Shown: positions 32,403-41,282, counted from the first letter of the stretch. The stretch: DNA of 64,000 nt from Neobacillus endophyticus (GCF_013248975.1 NZ_JABRWH010000001.1:2934001-2998000), one strand, 5' to 3'. Notes: a model not told the origin generated them from the sequence alone. Numbers and translations: made by a program.

Positions 32403-32594
32403 TAATAACCTGCCCGGGTTAACCCCCGAATTTTGGACAATATCTCTCTTATTCTTTTATTTTCTTAGTTTTTTATTTACTAGATTTCTTTCGTTATTCT
32501 TCAAAAAGGCCATGTTGCTTGACATGGAGCCTCTGTGGGCATGATTCTTCTGCCAAGAAGCCAGCTGTTTCAAACATTGGCATCGCCGACCAAG
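32403..32594. other. probable remnant left of IS3 copy 2
   Basis: About 190 bp with no gene. CCATGT-TGCTTG-ACATGG is a hairpin near 32511. The GC-richer last 80 bp (TGGCATCGCCGACCAAG) ends exactly where identity between the two IS3 copies begins. It may be the relic of another element into which an ancestral IS3 inserted. Confidence 0.35.
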
Positions 32595-32648
32595 GCTATC
32601 ATGCCCACCACTCCAAATCAAGCTGTTGCTTTGAATAAGTACAGCCCA

Positions 32649-33521
32649 TTATACCCGGACCTCCTTGATTACCAACGAGTTTTGTTTTTGATAGAATTCC
32701 TTTGGCGACAAGTCTAAAAGGCTGGAATGAATCCGTCTTTCGTTATAGTACACCATAAATCTCATGACTTCCTGATATGCTTCTGCATAGGTTTCAAACT
32801 GCCATCTGGACAAGCAATCGTCCTCAAAAATGCGATGGAAAGATTCTATATGGGCATTCATATTTGGGGTTCTTGGTGGAATTCTTTCATGTTCCATTTT
32901 CGAATTTTCACAAAACTCTTCAAAGGTATGCGAAATAAACTGTGGCCCATTGTCTGTTCGAATCACAGGTTTTTCCTTTTTAGCATATTGTTGGCGTTTC
33001 AATAACGCTCTTTGCAGAGTCTGTTTTACATCATCTCCGGTGCAGCTTAATCCCATATGATAGGCAACGATTCCTCTGTCATAGACATCTATAATGGACA
33101 TGACAAAGAAAAAGCGATCTTCTCCTTCGATATATCCGTATTTAATATCTGCTTCCCAAAGTTGATTAGAAGCTTTAATGATCCGATTTCGTGCTAATTT
33201 ACGTGGAAAAGAGACTTTCTTTTGTCGTTGTGGTCGTAAGATCCCAAGTTCCTTACATAGGCGATATACCTTTTTCTTATTAATAGTCAGGCTATATTTT
33301 CTTTGAAGTACTTTGGTTAATTTGCGATAACCATAGTTATAAGCATCGCCTGCAATTTCTTCTAACAGAAATTCTTTGATTTGTTCATCCGATACTTTTT
33401 TTCCTTCCTCATTAAAGGAATAACCAGGTGCTGGACGACCCTCACTCACTTTTTTCTCTTCCACCCGGTAGTTCTTTTGATAATAATAGGTGGAACGAGG
33501 AATACCGATAATTTTGAGCAC
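32649..33521 (-). CDS. IS3 transposase OrfB (DDE integrase)
   Basis: Same as 11341-12213 except three residues (VNEG to VSEG, AHVESF to AHIESF, VMKFM to VMRFM). The catalytic Asp-Asp-Glu set is present (LWEADIKYG, RTDNGPQF, HIESFHRIF). Translation as OrfAB by a -1 shift at AAAAAAG (near 33594) is expected. Confidence 0.92.
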   Translation of the reverse strand: MLKIIGIPRSTYYYQKNYRVEEKKVSEGRPAPGYSFNEEGKKVSDEQIKEFLLEEIAGDAYNYGYRKLTKVLQRKYSLTINKKKVYRLCKELGILRPQRQKKVSFPRKLARNRIIKASNQLWEADIKYGYIEGEDRFFFVMSIIDVYDRGIVAYHMGLSCTGDDVKQTLQRALLKRQQYAKKEKPVIRTDNGPQFISHTFEEFCENSKMEHERIPPRTPNMNAHIESFHRIFEDDCLSRWQFETYAEAYQEVMRFMVYYNERRIHSSLLDLSPKEFYQKQNSLVIKEVRV

Positions 33522-33559
33522 CTTTGAAATAGAATAGCCTTTGTTAATCCATTGATCAG

Positions 33560-33871
33560 CTACTTCAAGTTTTTCAGTAAGTGAGGGTTTTTCTTTTTTA
33601 TTAAATCCCGTAAAATCGCTATTTCAAGGTCTTTTTCTCCCAAAATCATTTTGAGTTTTTCATTTTCCTTAGATAATTCTTTGGAATCTAGGTCTGGCAA
33701 AACAGCTACATCCATGTCTCCAAATTTTCCATCTTTATATTCACGGATCCATCGACTAACCATGTTTGGATTCAATTCATACCGACGAGCTACAAGGGTA
33801 ATATTTCCTGTTTCTCGGGCTTCCTTAATGACTTGTAATTTAAACTCTTTTGAATGTTTTATTCGCTTCAT
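33560..33871 (-). CDS. IS3 transposase OrfA (HTH)
   Basis: 103 residues, identical to the OrfA at 12252-12563: HTH (FKLQVIKEARETGNITLVAR, NMVSRWIREYKDG) and leucine zipper. Overlaps the OrfB frame at the slippery A-run. Confidence 0.92.
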   Translation of the reverse strand: MKRIKHSKEFKLQVIKEARETGNITLVARRYELNPNMVSRWIREYKDGKFGDMDVAVLPDLDSKELSKENEKLKMILGEKDLEIAILRDLIKKKNPHLLKNLK

Positions 33872-34014
33872 GATGTCAGCCTCCTTGGTACATTAAGCAG
33901 TATAATAAAATTTACTCTTACTGTCCAAGTTCATTTTGGGGCTAATAAGAAATGAATACCTTGAAATAATTACTTAACTTATTGTTGAATTACCATTAAG
34001 TGTTTTGCATATGT

Positions 34015-34030
34015 TTGAGTGAGTACTCAA
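34015..34030. promoter_or_regulatory. TetR-type operator
   Basis: TTGAGT-GAGT-ACTCAA, a 16-bp perfect inverted repeat 20 bp before the TetR ATG. TGAGT...ACTCA dyads are typical of TetR regulators of efflux pumps, so autoregulation of the whole operon is likely. Confidence 0.75.
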
Positions 34031-34050
34031 TCAAAAAAGGAGGTGTGAAC

Positions 34051-34773
34051 ATGATAATGGGGGAAGGAGGTCCATTTTGTAAATCGGACTTTCAAAGCAT
34101 TCAATCTTCTTTAACGGATTTAAAGAATGAAATTGGTATTGAAATGAACTTTAGTCAAAAACATTGGGATATAATTGTGGCAGCCATTCGGGTGTTCTCC
34201 GAAAAGGGATTCACTGCAGGTCGAACTAGTGAAATTGCCAAAGCAGCAGGTGTGTCAGAAGGAACCCTTTTCAACTATTTCAAGACTAAGAACGAATTGT
34301 TGCAAGCTTTATTATTGCCGTTTTTTTTGTATGTGACTCGTCCTTTCATTCTTAAGGGGATCGAGTCATACCTATCTGCTCGACCAGAGATACCTGTAGA
34401 GGAGGGACTGACTAAACTTGCGCTTGATCGGGTAAAACTCATTGAGGAACATCGCAGCTTGGTAAAGACTATGTTTTCTGAAACGATGTTTCATCCTGAG
34501 TTGTTCGAATCGATTCGGGAAAAGACGTTTCCTGGTATTATTCAGGCAACTCGAGAGATTTTGGATTCAGAGGTTGAAAACGGAACTTTTCGAAAAGTAG
34601 ATACCATAGCAGCAATGAAGGTATTTATGGGAATGATATTCGCACATATAACAATGAAACAGATGTTTTCAGAATCTCATGATTCACAGGATGATGAATC
34701 TCAAGTTCGCCATATGATTGATATCTTTCTTAATGGTGTTGGTACAGTTAAAAACCCTCTTTCTTCGGAGTAA
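34051..34773 (+). CDS. TetR-family transcriptional regulator
   Basis: 240 residues from the ATG at 34051, with AAAGGAGGTG directly upstream. A 35-residue N-terminal extension precedes the TetR HTH: HWDIIVAAIRVFSEKGFTAG, RTSEIAKAAGVSEGTLFNYF, KTKNELLQALLLPFF. The ligand-binding domain is helical (RVKLIEEHRSLVKTMFSETM). It heads an operon with a membrane-fusion protein and a DHA2 efflux protein, which it presumably represses through the dyad at 34015. Confidence 0.92.
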   Translation: MIMGEGGPFCKSDFQSIQSSLTDLKNEIGIEMNFSQKHWDIIVAAIRVFSEKGFTAGRTSEIAKAAGVSEGTLFNYFKTKNELLQALLLPFFLYVTRPFILKGIESYLSARPEIPVEEGLTKLALDRVKLIEEHRSLVKTMFSETMFHPELFESIREKTFPGIIQATREILDSEVENGTFRKVDTIAAMKVFMGMIFAHITMKQMFSESHDSQDDESQVRHMIDIFLNGVGTVKNPLSSE

Positions 34774-34829
34774 TGAAAGGAGAGGATCGGAAATGGAAGT
34801 ATTTCAATACTTAATTTTAAGGAGGAAAA

Positions 34830-35489
34830 ATGATGAAGCTTGGAAGAATGATTATTTTAAATGTCATCATTTTACTTATTTTGGTAGGTGGGGGATTTGT
34901 CACGTATGCTTATGTCAATAACAACGTTAATTATTTGAGCACAGATAATGCTTCCATTGCCGGTCAGCAAATATCCATTGTTGCTCCAACTTCAGGTAAA
35001 CTAACTGATTGGACCGGAAACGTTGGGAGTTCATTTTCGAAAGATCAACAATTAGGAACGATTCTTGCGACTGGTACTGGTACAGCAGCGCCTGCAAACA
35101 TTCCAGTTACGATTCCAACCAAAGGAACGGTTGTCCAAAATAATGCAGTTAAAGATTCCTTTGTTGCAGCCGGCATGCCTTTAGCTACAGCATATGATAT
35201 GAGTAATTTATGGGTAACAGCCAATATTGATGAAACATCGATTAATAATGTAACACCAAATCAGGATGTTGATATTTATGTTGATGCGTTCCCGAACACT
35301 CCTTTAAAAGGAAAAGTTGATTCCATCGGAATGGCTACTGCAGGAACATTTTCGCTATTACCTGCAAGTAATACCACCGGTAACTATACAAAAGTTACTC
35401 AAGAAATTCCGGTTAAGATCACAATTGATGATCCAAAAGGACTAAAACTTGTTCCTGGTATAAACGTGACCGTGAGAATCCATAGGTAG
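34830..35489 (+). CDS. short HlyD/EmrA-type membrane fusion protein
   Basis: 219 residues with AAGGAGGAAAA before the ATG. An N-terminal membrane helix (MIILNVIILLILVGGGFVTY) leads into YVNNNVNYLSTDNASIAGQQ, the EmrA-type entry strand, then ISIVAPTSGKLTDWTGNVGS (lipoyl half-motif). Later come IPVTIPTKGTVVQNNAVKDS and DVDIYVDAFPNTPLKGKVDS (barrel). The long coiled-coil hairpin of Gram-negative EmrA is absent, as is usual in Gram-positive versions. It should work with the following MFS pump. Confidence 0.88.
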   Translation: MMKLGRMIILNVIILLILVGGGFVTYAYVNNNVNYLSTDNASIAGQQISIVAPTSGKLTDWTGNVGSSFSKDQQLGTILATGTGTAAPANIPVTIPTKGTVVQNNAVKDSFVAAGMPLATAYDMSNLWVTANIDETSINNVTPNQDVDIYVDAFPNTPLKGKVDSIGMATAGTFSLLPASNTTGNYTKVTQEIPVKITIDDPKGLKLVPGINVTVRIHR

Positions 35490-35497
35490 GTGATATA

Positions 35498-37306
35498 ATG
35501 TTTCTATTAATCACGGTTTATGTCATTATAGCTATTTTACTGTTGCTTTTTATAAACATTATGATAATGAAACAAAAAAAGCCGAAAGTTGATCGAAAAA
35601 AAATCGATCAAGAAAAAGCAGAACAAGCGAATTTGAAACAAGGGAAATTTGATCAAGAGAAAGCAGCGCAAGAGAAAATGATGAATAAAGTGGTTAGAGA
35701 AAATGTTTCTCAACCTGAGCTAAAGAAATCATCGGTGGACTCAATATATGAAATAAATAGGATTAAGTCTCCTGCATTACAGATGACCATCTTAATTCTT
35801 GGAGTGTTTATGGCAATTTTGGATACAAGCGTTGTCAATGTAGCGATCCCCAAAATGGAGACAGCTTTGAATGCTACCACAGATCAAATTCAATGGGTTG
35901 TTACGGGATACATGCTCGTGTTGGGGATGTTAATTCCGATTTCCGGATGGTTAACAGATAAATTTGGAGCCAAAAAGCTCTTTCTGTTTGCTTTAGCCAC
36001 ATTTACCATTGGATCCGCACTATGTGGGGTTGCATGGAACCTTGGATCGATCATCATATTCCGCATCATTCAAGCTCTGGGTGGGGCTTTGATGCAGCCA
36101 GTTGCCATGTCGATGATTTTCCGAATATACCCGCCTGAACGTCGCGGGACTGTAATGGGCATCTTCGGAATTGCAATGATGGCTGCACCGGCCTTTGGCC
36201 CTGCATTAAGCGGCTATTTAGTAGATTATTGGTCGTGGCGGTATATTTTCTACATCAATGTTCCAATCGGGATTGTTGCAGTGATTCTAGGTGCGCTTAT
36301 GATGCACGAATTTCCCCATGAGGCGAGAGGAAAGTTTGATATTTCAGGCTTTATCTTCACGGTTATCGGATTTGGAAGTCTATTATATGGATTCAACGAA
36401 GTTTCTTCTAAAGGATGGAATTCAACAGAAGTCGTGTCTTTTCTTTCTGTAGGTGTACTTTGTTTAATAATATTAGTGATTGTTGAACTAAAGGTGAAGC
36501 ATCCAATGATCAAATTGCAAGTATTCAAATATTACCAGTTTAACATGAGTCTTATCATCGTTTCGATTGTGATGATTTCAATGTTTGTGGGAGTGTTCTT
36601 TCTTCCTCTTTATCTTCAAAATATCCGGGGATTTTCGGCTGTACGTACTGGACTTTTCATGACACCTGCAGCATTAGCTTCAGCTGTCATTATGCCGATC
36701 AGCGGGCGATTATTCGACCGCATTGGACCACGCCCGTTAGGTATTGCCGGTCTCGTTATCGTTACACTAGCCACGCTGGGATTCACGAATCTAGGGGTAG
36801 AAACAAGTCCAAACACAATCCAGTGGCTATACATTTTGCGCAGTGCAGGAGTGTCTATGGCGATGATGCCTCTCATGACAGCCGGTATGAACTCCATTCC
36901 GTTTGAATTGACAAGTCAAGGTACCGCTATGAACAACACAATACGGCAGGTTGCATCCTCGTTAGGAACGGCAATCCTTACGACTTACATGACCACTCAG
37001 TCAAAAATAGTCGCTGCTCATTTGACATGGCAGGTAACGTCAACTTCACCGTCCGGTCAATTTTTGCTGAAGATTCAACAATTAATGCAAGCTCATGGCA
37101 TGGGAGTTTCTGGATCAAAACAAGTTGCCGGATCTATAATGAATGGATTAATTCAAAAGAATGCATTTGTAATTGGGATGAATGCTGCCTTTATGGTGGC
37201 AGCTCTTTTAACTTTGGTCGGGGTCATCCTTATCATCTTTTTTAGAGGAAAAAAACATAGCCAAGAAGATGCACTAAAAAAAACACAAGCAGTAGTAACA
37301 GATTAG
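35498..37306 (+). CDS. DHA2-family (EmrB/QacA) MFS multidrug transporter with N-terminal extension
   Basis: 602 residues; AGGTGATATA before the ATG, eight bases after the preceding stop. The 14-helix DHA2 body starts near residue 90 (QMTILILGVFMAILDTSVVN) and has VAIPKMETALNATTDQIQWV, SGWLTDKFGAKKLFLFALAT and motif C-like GPALSGYLVDYWSWRYIFYI. Unusual is an extra N-terminal helix (FLLITVYVIIAILLLLFINI). It is followed by about 55 very charged residues (KQKKPKVDRKKIDQEKAEQA, KFDQEKAAQEKMMNK). Proton-driven drug export is the family role. Confidence 0.93.
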   Translation: MFLLITVYVIIAILLLLFINIMIMKQKKPKVDRKKIDQEKAEQANLKQGKFDQEKAAQEKMMNKVVRENVSQPELKKSSVDSIYEINRIKSPALQMTILILGVFMAILDTSVVNVAIPKMETALNATTDQIQWVVTGYMLVLGMLIPISGWLTDKFGAKKLFLFALATFTIGSALCGVAWNLGSIIIFRIIQALGGALMQPVAMSMIFRIYPPERRGTVMGIFGIAMMAAPAFGPALSGYLVDYWSWRYIFYINVPIGIVAVILGALMMHEFPHEARGKFDISGFIFTVIGFGSLLYGFNEVSSKGWNSTEVVSFLSVGVLCLIILVIVELKVKHPMIKLQVFKYYQFNMSLIIVSIVMISMFVGVFFLPLYLQNIRGFSAVRTGLFMTPAALASAVIMPISGRLFDRIGPRPLGIAGLVIVTLATLGFTNLGVETSPNTIQWLYILRSAGVSMAMMPLMTAGMNSIPFELTSQGTAMNNTIRQVASSLGTAILTTYMTTQSKIVAAHLTWQVTSTSPSGQFLLKIQQLMQAHGMGVSGSKQVAGSIMNGLIQKNAFVIGMNAAFMVAALLTLVGVILIIFFRGKKHSQEDALKKTQAVVTD

Positions 37307-37452
37307 CTACAGATTATAGTTGAATATGCTAAAACTAGTACACATTCATTTGAAATAGATGGCATGCATTTCTTTACTGTAGCAATTGGCTGGAATCTCA
37401 ACCGAAGCTTAACTTTTATATGTGGGCAATGGCTGGTGAAAAGTAAATCACG

Positions 37453-37491
37453 AAAACAGGGTTCTTGCCTAAATAGAACTCTGTTTTTTAT
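37453..37491 (+). terminator. rho-independent terminator
   Basis: AAACAGGGTTCT pairs with AGAACTCTGTTT, followed by TTTTATA. It closes the TetR-efflux operon region, 147 bp after the MFS stop. Confidence 0.8.
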
Positions 37492-37545
37492 AATCATCCA
37501 GAAGCTAAGAAAATAACAATTTGTTTTTAGAAAGGAAGGACAAGT

Positions 37546-37947
37546 ATGATGGATATTGGGCTTTTGATTATTCGTTTAGTCATTGGTCTTACATTTGTTG
37601 GCCATAGCCTACAAAAGTTATTCGGCTGGTTTGGTGGAGCTGGTATAGCGGAAACTGGAAAATGGATTGAGTCGCTAGGGATAAAGCCAGGAGGCAAGTA
37701 TTGGGCGATATATGCCGGTGTATTTGAATTGGTTGGAGGGATATTGTTTGCAGCGGGATATCTCACTTGGTTGGGTGCCGCCCTTATTGACATTATTATG
37801 ATCGATGCCATTGTAACTGTTCACGGTAAAAACGGTTATTGGGCTCAAAACGGGGGGTATGAATACAATTTTGTACTTATTGCCGTGACAATTGGTGTTG
37901 CCTTAATCGGTCCCGGCCAGTACTCTCTTTTTTATCAAGCACATTAA
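37546..37947 (+). CDS. DoxX-family membrane protein
   Basis: 133 residues, four membrane helices, AGAAAGGAAGGACAAGT before the ATG. DoxX signature: LLIIRLVIGLTFVGHSLQKL, FGWFGGAGIAETGKWIESLG, AIYAGVFELVGGILFAAGYL, then FVLIAVTIGVALIGPGQYS. DoxX proteins take part in thiol or oxidative-stress handling in some bacteria; the exact activity is not settled. A paralogue is at 43690-44115, with only moderate similarity. It stands alone after the efflux operon. Confidence 0.9.
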   Translation: MMDIGLLIIRLVIGLTFVGHSLQKLFGWFGGAGIAETGKWIESLGIKPGGKYWAIYAGVFELVGGILFAAGYLTWLGAALIDIIMIDAIVTVHGKNGYWAQNGGYEYNFVLIAVTIGVALIGPGQYSLFYQAH

Positions 37948-38037
37948 TGCCGCTATCTTTATTTTAAAAGTGATTTATATATTGCTCAAATTGTGAGCAA
38001 CATTTAATACTTAAAAGGTAAAAAAATTGCAACGATT

Positions 38038-38079
38038 AAAGCCATTTGTGATTTCCGAACCTATCACAAATGGCTTTTT
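38038..38079. terminator. bidirectional terminator, duplicated
   Basis: GCCATTTGTGA-N12-TCACAAATGGC followed by TTTTTATT. Serves DoxX and the minus-strand DUF1259 copy. A near-identical hairpin follows the second DUF1259 gene at 38618-38656. Confidence 0.88.
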
Positions 38080-38080
38080 A

Positions 38081-38482
38081 TTAGAAAAGTCCAGCTTCCC
38101 TTGCCGCTTCAATACTGTTTCTAGCAAACTCAAAAGGATCTCCTGTATTTTCCCAGTGCATATACATTAATCGTGGTTCTTCGAAAAGCCAGTGGTTATG
38201 AAAGGCAGTTACAATTATTCCCCTTCTTCGTAATGCAGTAAGCATAGGATTCACTTCTTTTTGGAGGAGTACAGATTCACCAAGATTAAGGGTTCGTCCA
38301 TTTACATTGTTTTCAAAAGATAGCATAAATGGTAACGCTAAAGGTGAAAGGGTACGTCGCTCCAATATAGTCGCTTTAATATTATCCCGCAGGCGCATAA
38401 CTACACATACAGGTGTGGCTTGAATAACCATACCTCCAATAATATCAGCTAATTATTGGCACGTTGAAGTATCTCAACTCAT
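38081..38482 (-). pseudogene. DUF1259 paralogue with two nonsense codons near the start
   Basis: GGAGGTGAATTTTTC precedes an ATG at 38482, but codon 3 is TGA (38474-38476) and codon 10 is TAA (38453-38455). The frame then reads LADIIGGMVIQATPVCVVMR and NIKATILERRTLSPLALPFM. It continues with the conserved end EVNPMLTALRRRGIIVTAFH-NHWLFEEPRLMYMHWENTGD. It parallels the intact gene at 38657 residue for residue, including SxCQxLADIIGGM. A restart at the internal ATG (38431) has no spaced ribosome binding site, so it is probably dead. Confidence 0.75.
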
Positions 38483-38617
38483 GAAAAATTCACCTCCTAG
38501 TCCAACTTTCTTACTTACTAGTTTATTCGGTGATTTTGGTCGGGATTAGACCAATATCTTAGGACAGGCTCATTTAATTTTAAAATTTCCCTTTTTAGCT
38601 GAAGGTGAAAAATATTA

Positions 38618-38656
38618 AGGCCATTTGTGATTTCTGAACCTAACACAAATGGCTTA
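38618..38656 (-). terminator. terminator of the intact DUF1259 gene
   Basis: GCCATTTGTG...CACAAATGGC, nearly the same 34 bp as at 38041-38074, showing that the duplication included the terminator. Confidence 0.82.
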
Positions 38657-39142
38657 TTAGAATAACATAGCTTCCCTGGCTGCTTCGATACTATTAATTG
38701 CAAACTCAAACGGATCTCCAACATTTTCCCAATGCATATACATTAATCGTGGTTCCTCGAACAACCAATGGTTATGCAATGCTGTTACCGTAATACCTCT
38801 TTTGCGCAAAGCTGATAGAAATGGATTAATTTCTCTTTGGAGGATTACAGTTTCTCCAAGGTTAAGAGTCTTACCACCGATGTTATTTTCGAATGAAAGA
38901 GCAAATGGAAGTGCAAGTGGGGAACGTGTGCGGCGGCCTAAAATAGTTGCGTTAATATTTCGTAGACGTTGTACAACACAGACAGGTGTCGCTGTAATAA
39001 CCATGCCCCCAATAATATCGGCAAGTTGTTGGCAAGAGGAAGTATTAATACCAGCCACAGTATTACGGGTAACATTTGTGTTGCGTCTTCTATTACTCAT
39101 TGAACTTGATTCAAATTCATCATCAAATTCTCTTCGGCTCAT
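38657..39142 (-). CDS. DUF1259-domain protein
   Basis: 161 residues; GGAGATGGTTATAA before the ATG. A basic, Asn/Ser-rich N-terminus (MSRREFDDEFESSSMSNRRR) leads to SSCQQLADIIGGMVITATPV and ATILGRRTRSPLALPFALSF. The diagnostic DUF1259 end is INPFLSALRKRGITVTALHN-HWLFEEPRLMYMHWENVGDP. The HNHxxxExPRxxxMHxW pattern suggests metal binding, but the family role is unknown. It was duplicated with its terminator; the other copy (38081-38482) carries stop codons. Confidence 0.82.
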   Translation of the reverse strand: MSRREFDDEFESSSMSNRRRNTNVTRNTVAGINTSSCQQLADIIGGMVITATPVCVVQRLRNINATILGRRTRSPLALPFALSFENNIGGKTLNLGETVILQREINPFLSALRKRGITVTALHNHWLFEEPRLMYMHWENVGDPFEFAINSIEAAREAMLF

Positions 39143-39320
39143 TTATAACCATCTCCTATTCCGTATTCTCACTAGACAGTTTATTCAGTAATTTTGGACA
39201 GGACTGGACAAATTACTGAGGACAAGAACCCTTTTAATTTTTGATATTTTTTTATGTAATCTTTCTTTTTCTTATTACAAAAATGCCACATATTTGTAAC
39301 AAACTATTTTTATATCTAAT

Positions 39321-39335
39321 TGACAATCATTATCA
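39321..39335. promoter_or_regulatory. Fur box 1
   Basis: TGACAATCATTATCA matches the 7-1-7 Fur consensus TGATAATNATTATCA with one difference. It lies upstream of the FTR1 gene. Confidence 0.8.
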
Positions 39336-39365
39336 ATTGAAATAAAATTAAAAATAAGATGACAT

Positions 39366-39380
39366 TGAAATTCATTATCA
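39366..39380. promoter_or_regulatory. Fur box 2
   Basis: TGAAATTCATTATCA, a second, weaker match 45 bp downstream of box 1 and 29 bp before the FTR1 start. Confidence 0.65.
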
Positions 39381-39408
39381 ATTACCAGCTTCATTGAGGG
39401 GAATCTAA

Positions 39409-40911
39409 ATGAGTAAAAATCTATTACTTAAATTATCAATTTTTCTATTAATATTTGGATTTGGCATACAATTTCCTGTAAAAGCAGCTGGAAATTCCAG
39501 TGAGGATATCAAAAAAGCTGAAATATCCATTGATAAAGCGATCGATTTTGCTTCGAAAGGGAATCTTTCAGAAGCACAAAAGAATTATGATCAATTTAAT
39601 AATACCTGGAGAGAAATTGAAGATGGGATAAAAGCTGATTCTTCTGCAGCTTATCGAGATATCGAATCGAATATGGGAACGGTCGTTTATGCTTTTACCT
39701 TAAAGAAGCAAGATCAAGTGGTACAGGCTTTACAAAATCTAAAAGCTGTAAATGAAAAGTTTGCAAATGGCGGTTATCCAAAAGAAGCAGGATTTAAGAA
39801 AGAGGATATTTCTTTAGATGATTTTATTTTGCTTCTTCAAGAAACGAAAAAGGAAGTTAAGGAACACAAACAAACTGAAGCTCTTGAGGGAATTAAGAAG
39901 GCAAGCAGCAGTTGGTTAAGTGTTGAAGGAGTAGTGGTTGCCCAGTCTGCCTCCGTTTACAGTGATTCTGAAAGAGATTTGGTAACGATTCAAGCCATGT
40001 TAGCTGCTAATACACCAAATTATAATGCAGCTGAAAAGATTATAGATAACATGGTAAAATACCTTACTCCCTTAGCTGAAAAATCAACTTATACTTATTG
40101 GGATGCAGCAATGATCCTTATCCGTGAAGGTTTAGAGGCATTACTTGTCGTCATTGCTCTTATGTCTTTTGTAAAAAAGTCAGGAGGGGAAAAGGGAAGA
40201 GGCTGGATTTGGACTGGGGTATTATCAGGACTGGGAGTTAGCGTGGTTCTTGCCCTCATTGTTAAATTTGTGATTTCATCTGGAGCATTTGGTAATAATA
40301 ATGCTCAAATTGCTGGATGGACAGGAGTATTTGCAGCAGCCATGCTATTGTATATGAGTTATTGGCTTCATAGTCAATCAAATATCGCTGATTGGAATCG
40401 GTATATTCGTGAAAAAAGCCAAACCGCATTATCGACGGGTAAACTTGTTTCATTAGGAGTCCTTGCCTTTCTTGCAGTGTTTCGTGAAGGAACTGAAACC
40501 GTTTTGTTTTATATCGGAATGGCAAGCCAAATAAAACTTCAGTCATTGCTCCTTGGTTTTCTAATCGGGGCAGCAATACTCGGAATCTTAGCTTATCTCA
40601 TGGTATTTGTAGGTTTGAAATTGCCGCTTCGACCATTCTTTATGGTGTCGAGTGTGATTGTATTTTATCTTTGTATTAAATTTACAGGTATGGGCATTCA
40701 CAGCCTGCAGCTTGCAGGATTCATTCAAACGACGAATACTTCTAGTATTCCAAGTATAGAATTTTTTGCACTTTATCCATCATGGGAAAGTACAATACCA
40801 CAAATAATCCTCGTTATCGGTGCGGTTATTATCATTTTATCGAAGAAATTAAAAAACAAAAAACTAGTGGAGTTAAATAATATAAATAATGGGGGCAGTA
40901 AGCTAACATGA
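39409..40911 (+). CDS. efeU: FTR1-family iron permease with extracellular N-terminal domain
   Basis: 500 residues; TGAGGGGAATCTAA before the ATG. Signal peptide 1-27, then about 200 residues of helical extracellular domain (SIDKAIDFASKGNLSEAQKN, NNTWREIEDGIKADSSAAYR). A seven-helix FTR1 permease follows. Both iron motifs are present: REGLE (about residue 239, LIREGLEALLVVIALMSF) and REGTE (about 359, FREGTETVLFYIGMA). FTR1 proteins import ferric or freshly oxidised iron. Two Fur-like boxes upstream imply iron repression. It overlaps the next lipoprotein gene by four bases; no EfeB peroxidase is present here. Confidence 0.9.
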   Translation: MSKNLLLKLSIFLLIFGFGIQFPVKAAGNSSEDIKKAEISIDKAIDFASKGNLSEAQKNYDQFNNTWREIEDGIKADSSAAYRDIESNMGTVVYAFTLKKQDQVVQALQNLKAVNEKFANGGYPKEAGFKKEDISLDDFILLLQETKKEVKEHKQTEALEGIKKASSSWLSVEGVVVAQSASVYSDSERDLVTIQAMLAANTPNYNAAEKIIDNMVKYLTPLAEKSTYTYWDAAMILIREGLEALLVVIALMSFVKKSGGEKGRGWIWTGVLSGLGVSVVLALIVKFVISSGAFGNNNAQIAGWTGVFAAAMLLYMSYWLHSQSNIADWNRYIREKSQTALSTGKLVSLGVLAFLAVFREGTETVLFYIGMASQIKLQSLLLGFLIGAAILGILAYLMVFVGLKLPLRPFFMVSSVIVFYLCIKFTGMGIHSLQLAGFIQTTNTSSIPSIEFFALYPSWESTIPQIILVIGAVIIILSKKLKNKKLVELNNINNGGSKLT

Positions 40912-41282
40912 AAAAAATAACATCAATGATTTTAGCAATTGGTCTTGGAGGTTCTTTAATTTTAGCTGGTTGCAGCTCTAATAATAGTAAGGTTTCAGAT
41001 GGTGTAAATAAGATGTTGGATACGACAGCACAATTATCAAAAGCAATCAATAGTGGGGACCAGGCAAAAGTACAAAAAGTTGGACCAAAATTAGAAGATC
41101 AATGGTCTTCATTTGAAGATGATGTGAAAAAGGATCATAAAGATCTTTACGAAAAAGTAGAAAAGTACCTAGACCCAACAATTGCTGGATCAGAAGCAAA
41201 AACTCTTGATAAAGAGGCGTTAGGGAATTTAAATAATCAATTAACTGATGCTTTAAAAGAGTTAGCGAATAAAACAAAATAG
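40908..41282 (+). CDS. lipoprotein partner of the FTR1 permease
   Basis: 124 residues; the ATG overlaps the permease stop (ATGA). Signal and lipobox: ITSMILAIGLGGSLILAGCS, anchor Cys22. The mature part is one helical bundle (KMLDTTAQLSKAINSGDQAK, QWSSFEDDVKKDHKDLYEKV, NNLNNQLTDALKELANK-type). It resembles the helical domain at the permease N-terminus (both contain xxWxxxExxxKxDxxxxYxxIE), so it may be a soluble iron-binding relative of EfeO's helical part. Role as iron-delivery lipoprotein is inference from operon position. Confidence 0.8.
   Translation: MKKITSMILAIGLGGSLILAGCSSNNSKVSDGVNKMLDTTAQLSKAINSGDQAKVQKVGPKLEDQWSSFEDDVKKDHKDLYEKVEKYLDPTIAGSEAKTLDKEALGNLNNQLTDALKELANKTK

Larger units (their letters stand above)
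32595..33949 (-). mobile_element. IS3-family (IS150-like) element, copy 2
   Basis: 1,355 bp matching 11287-12641 with only about four differences, both genes intact. The near-identity shows recent transposition. The right end lies 66 bp before the operator of the TetR efflux operon. Confidence 0.88.

Noticed and set aside
34794-34921. A short frame starting MEVFQYLILRRK before the EmrA-like gene as a leader peptide
   Set aside because: It has a fair ribosome binding site, but runs out of frame through the EmrA-like start. No attenuator structure is visible.
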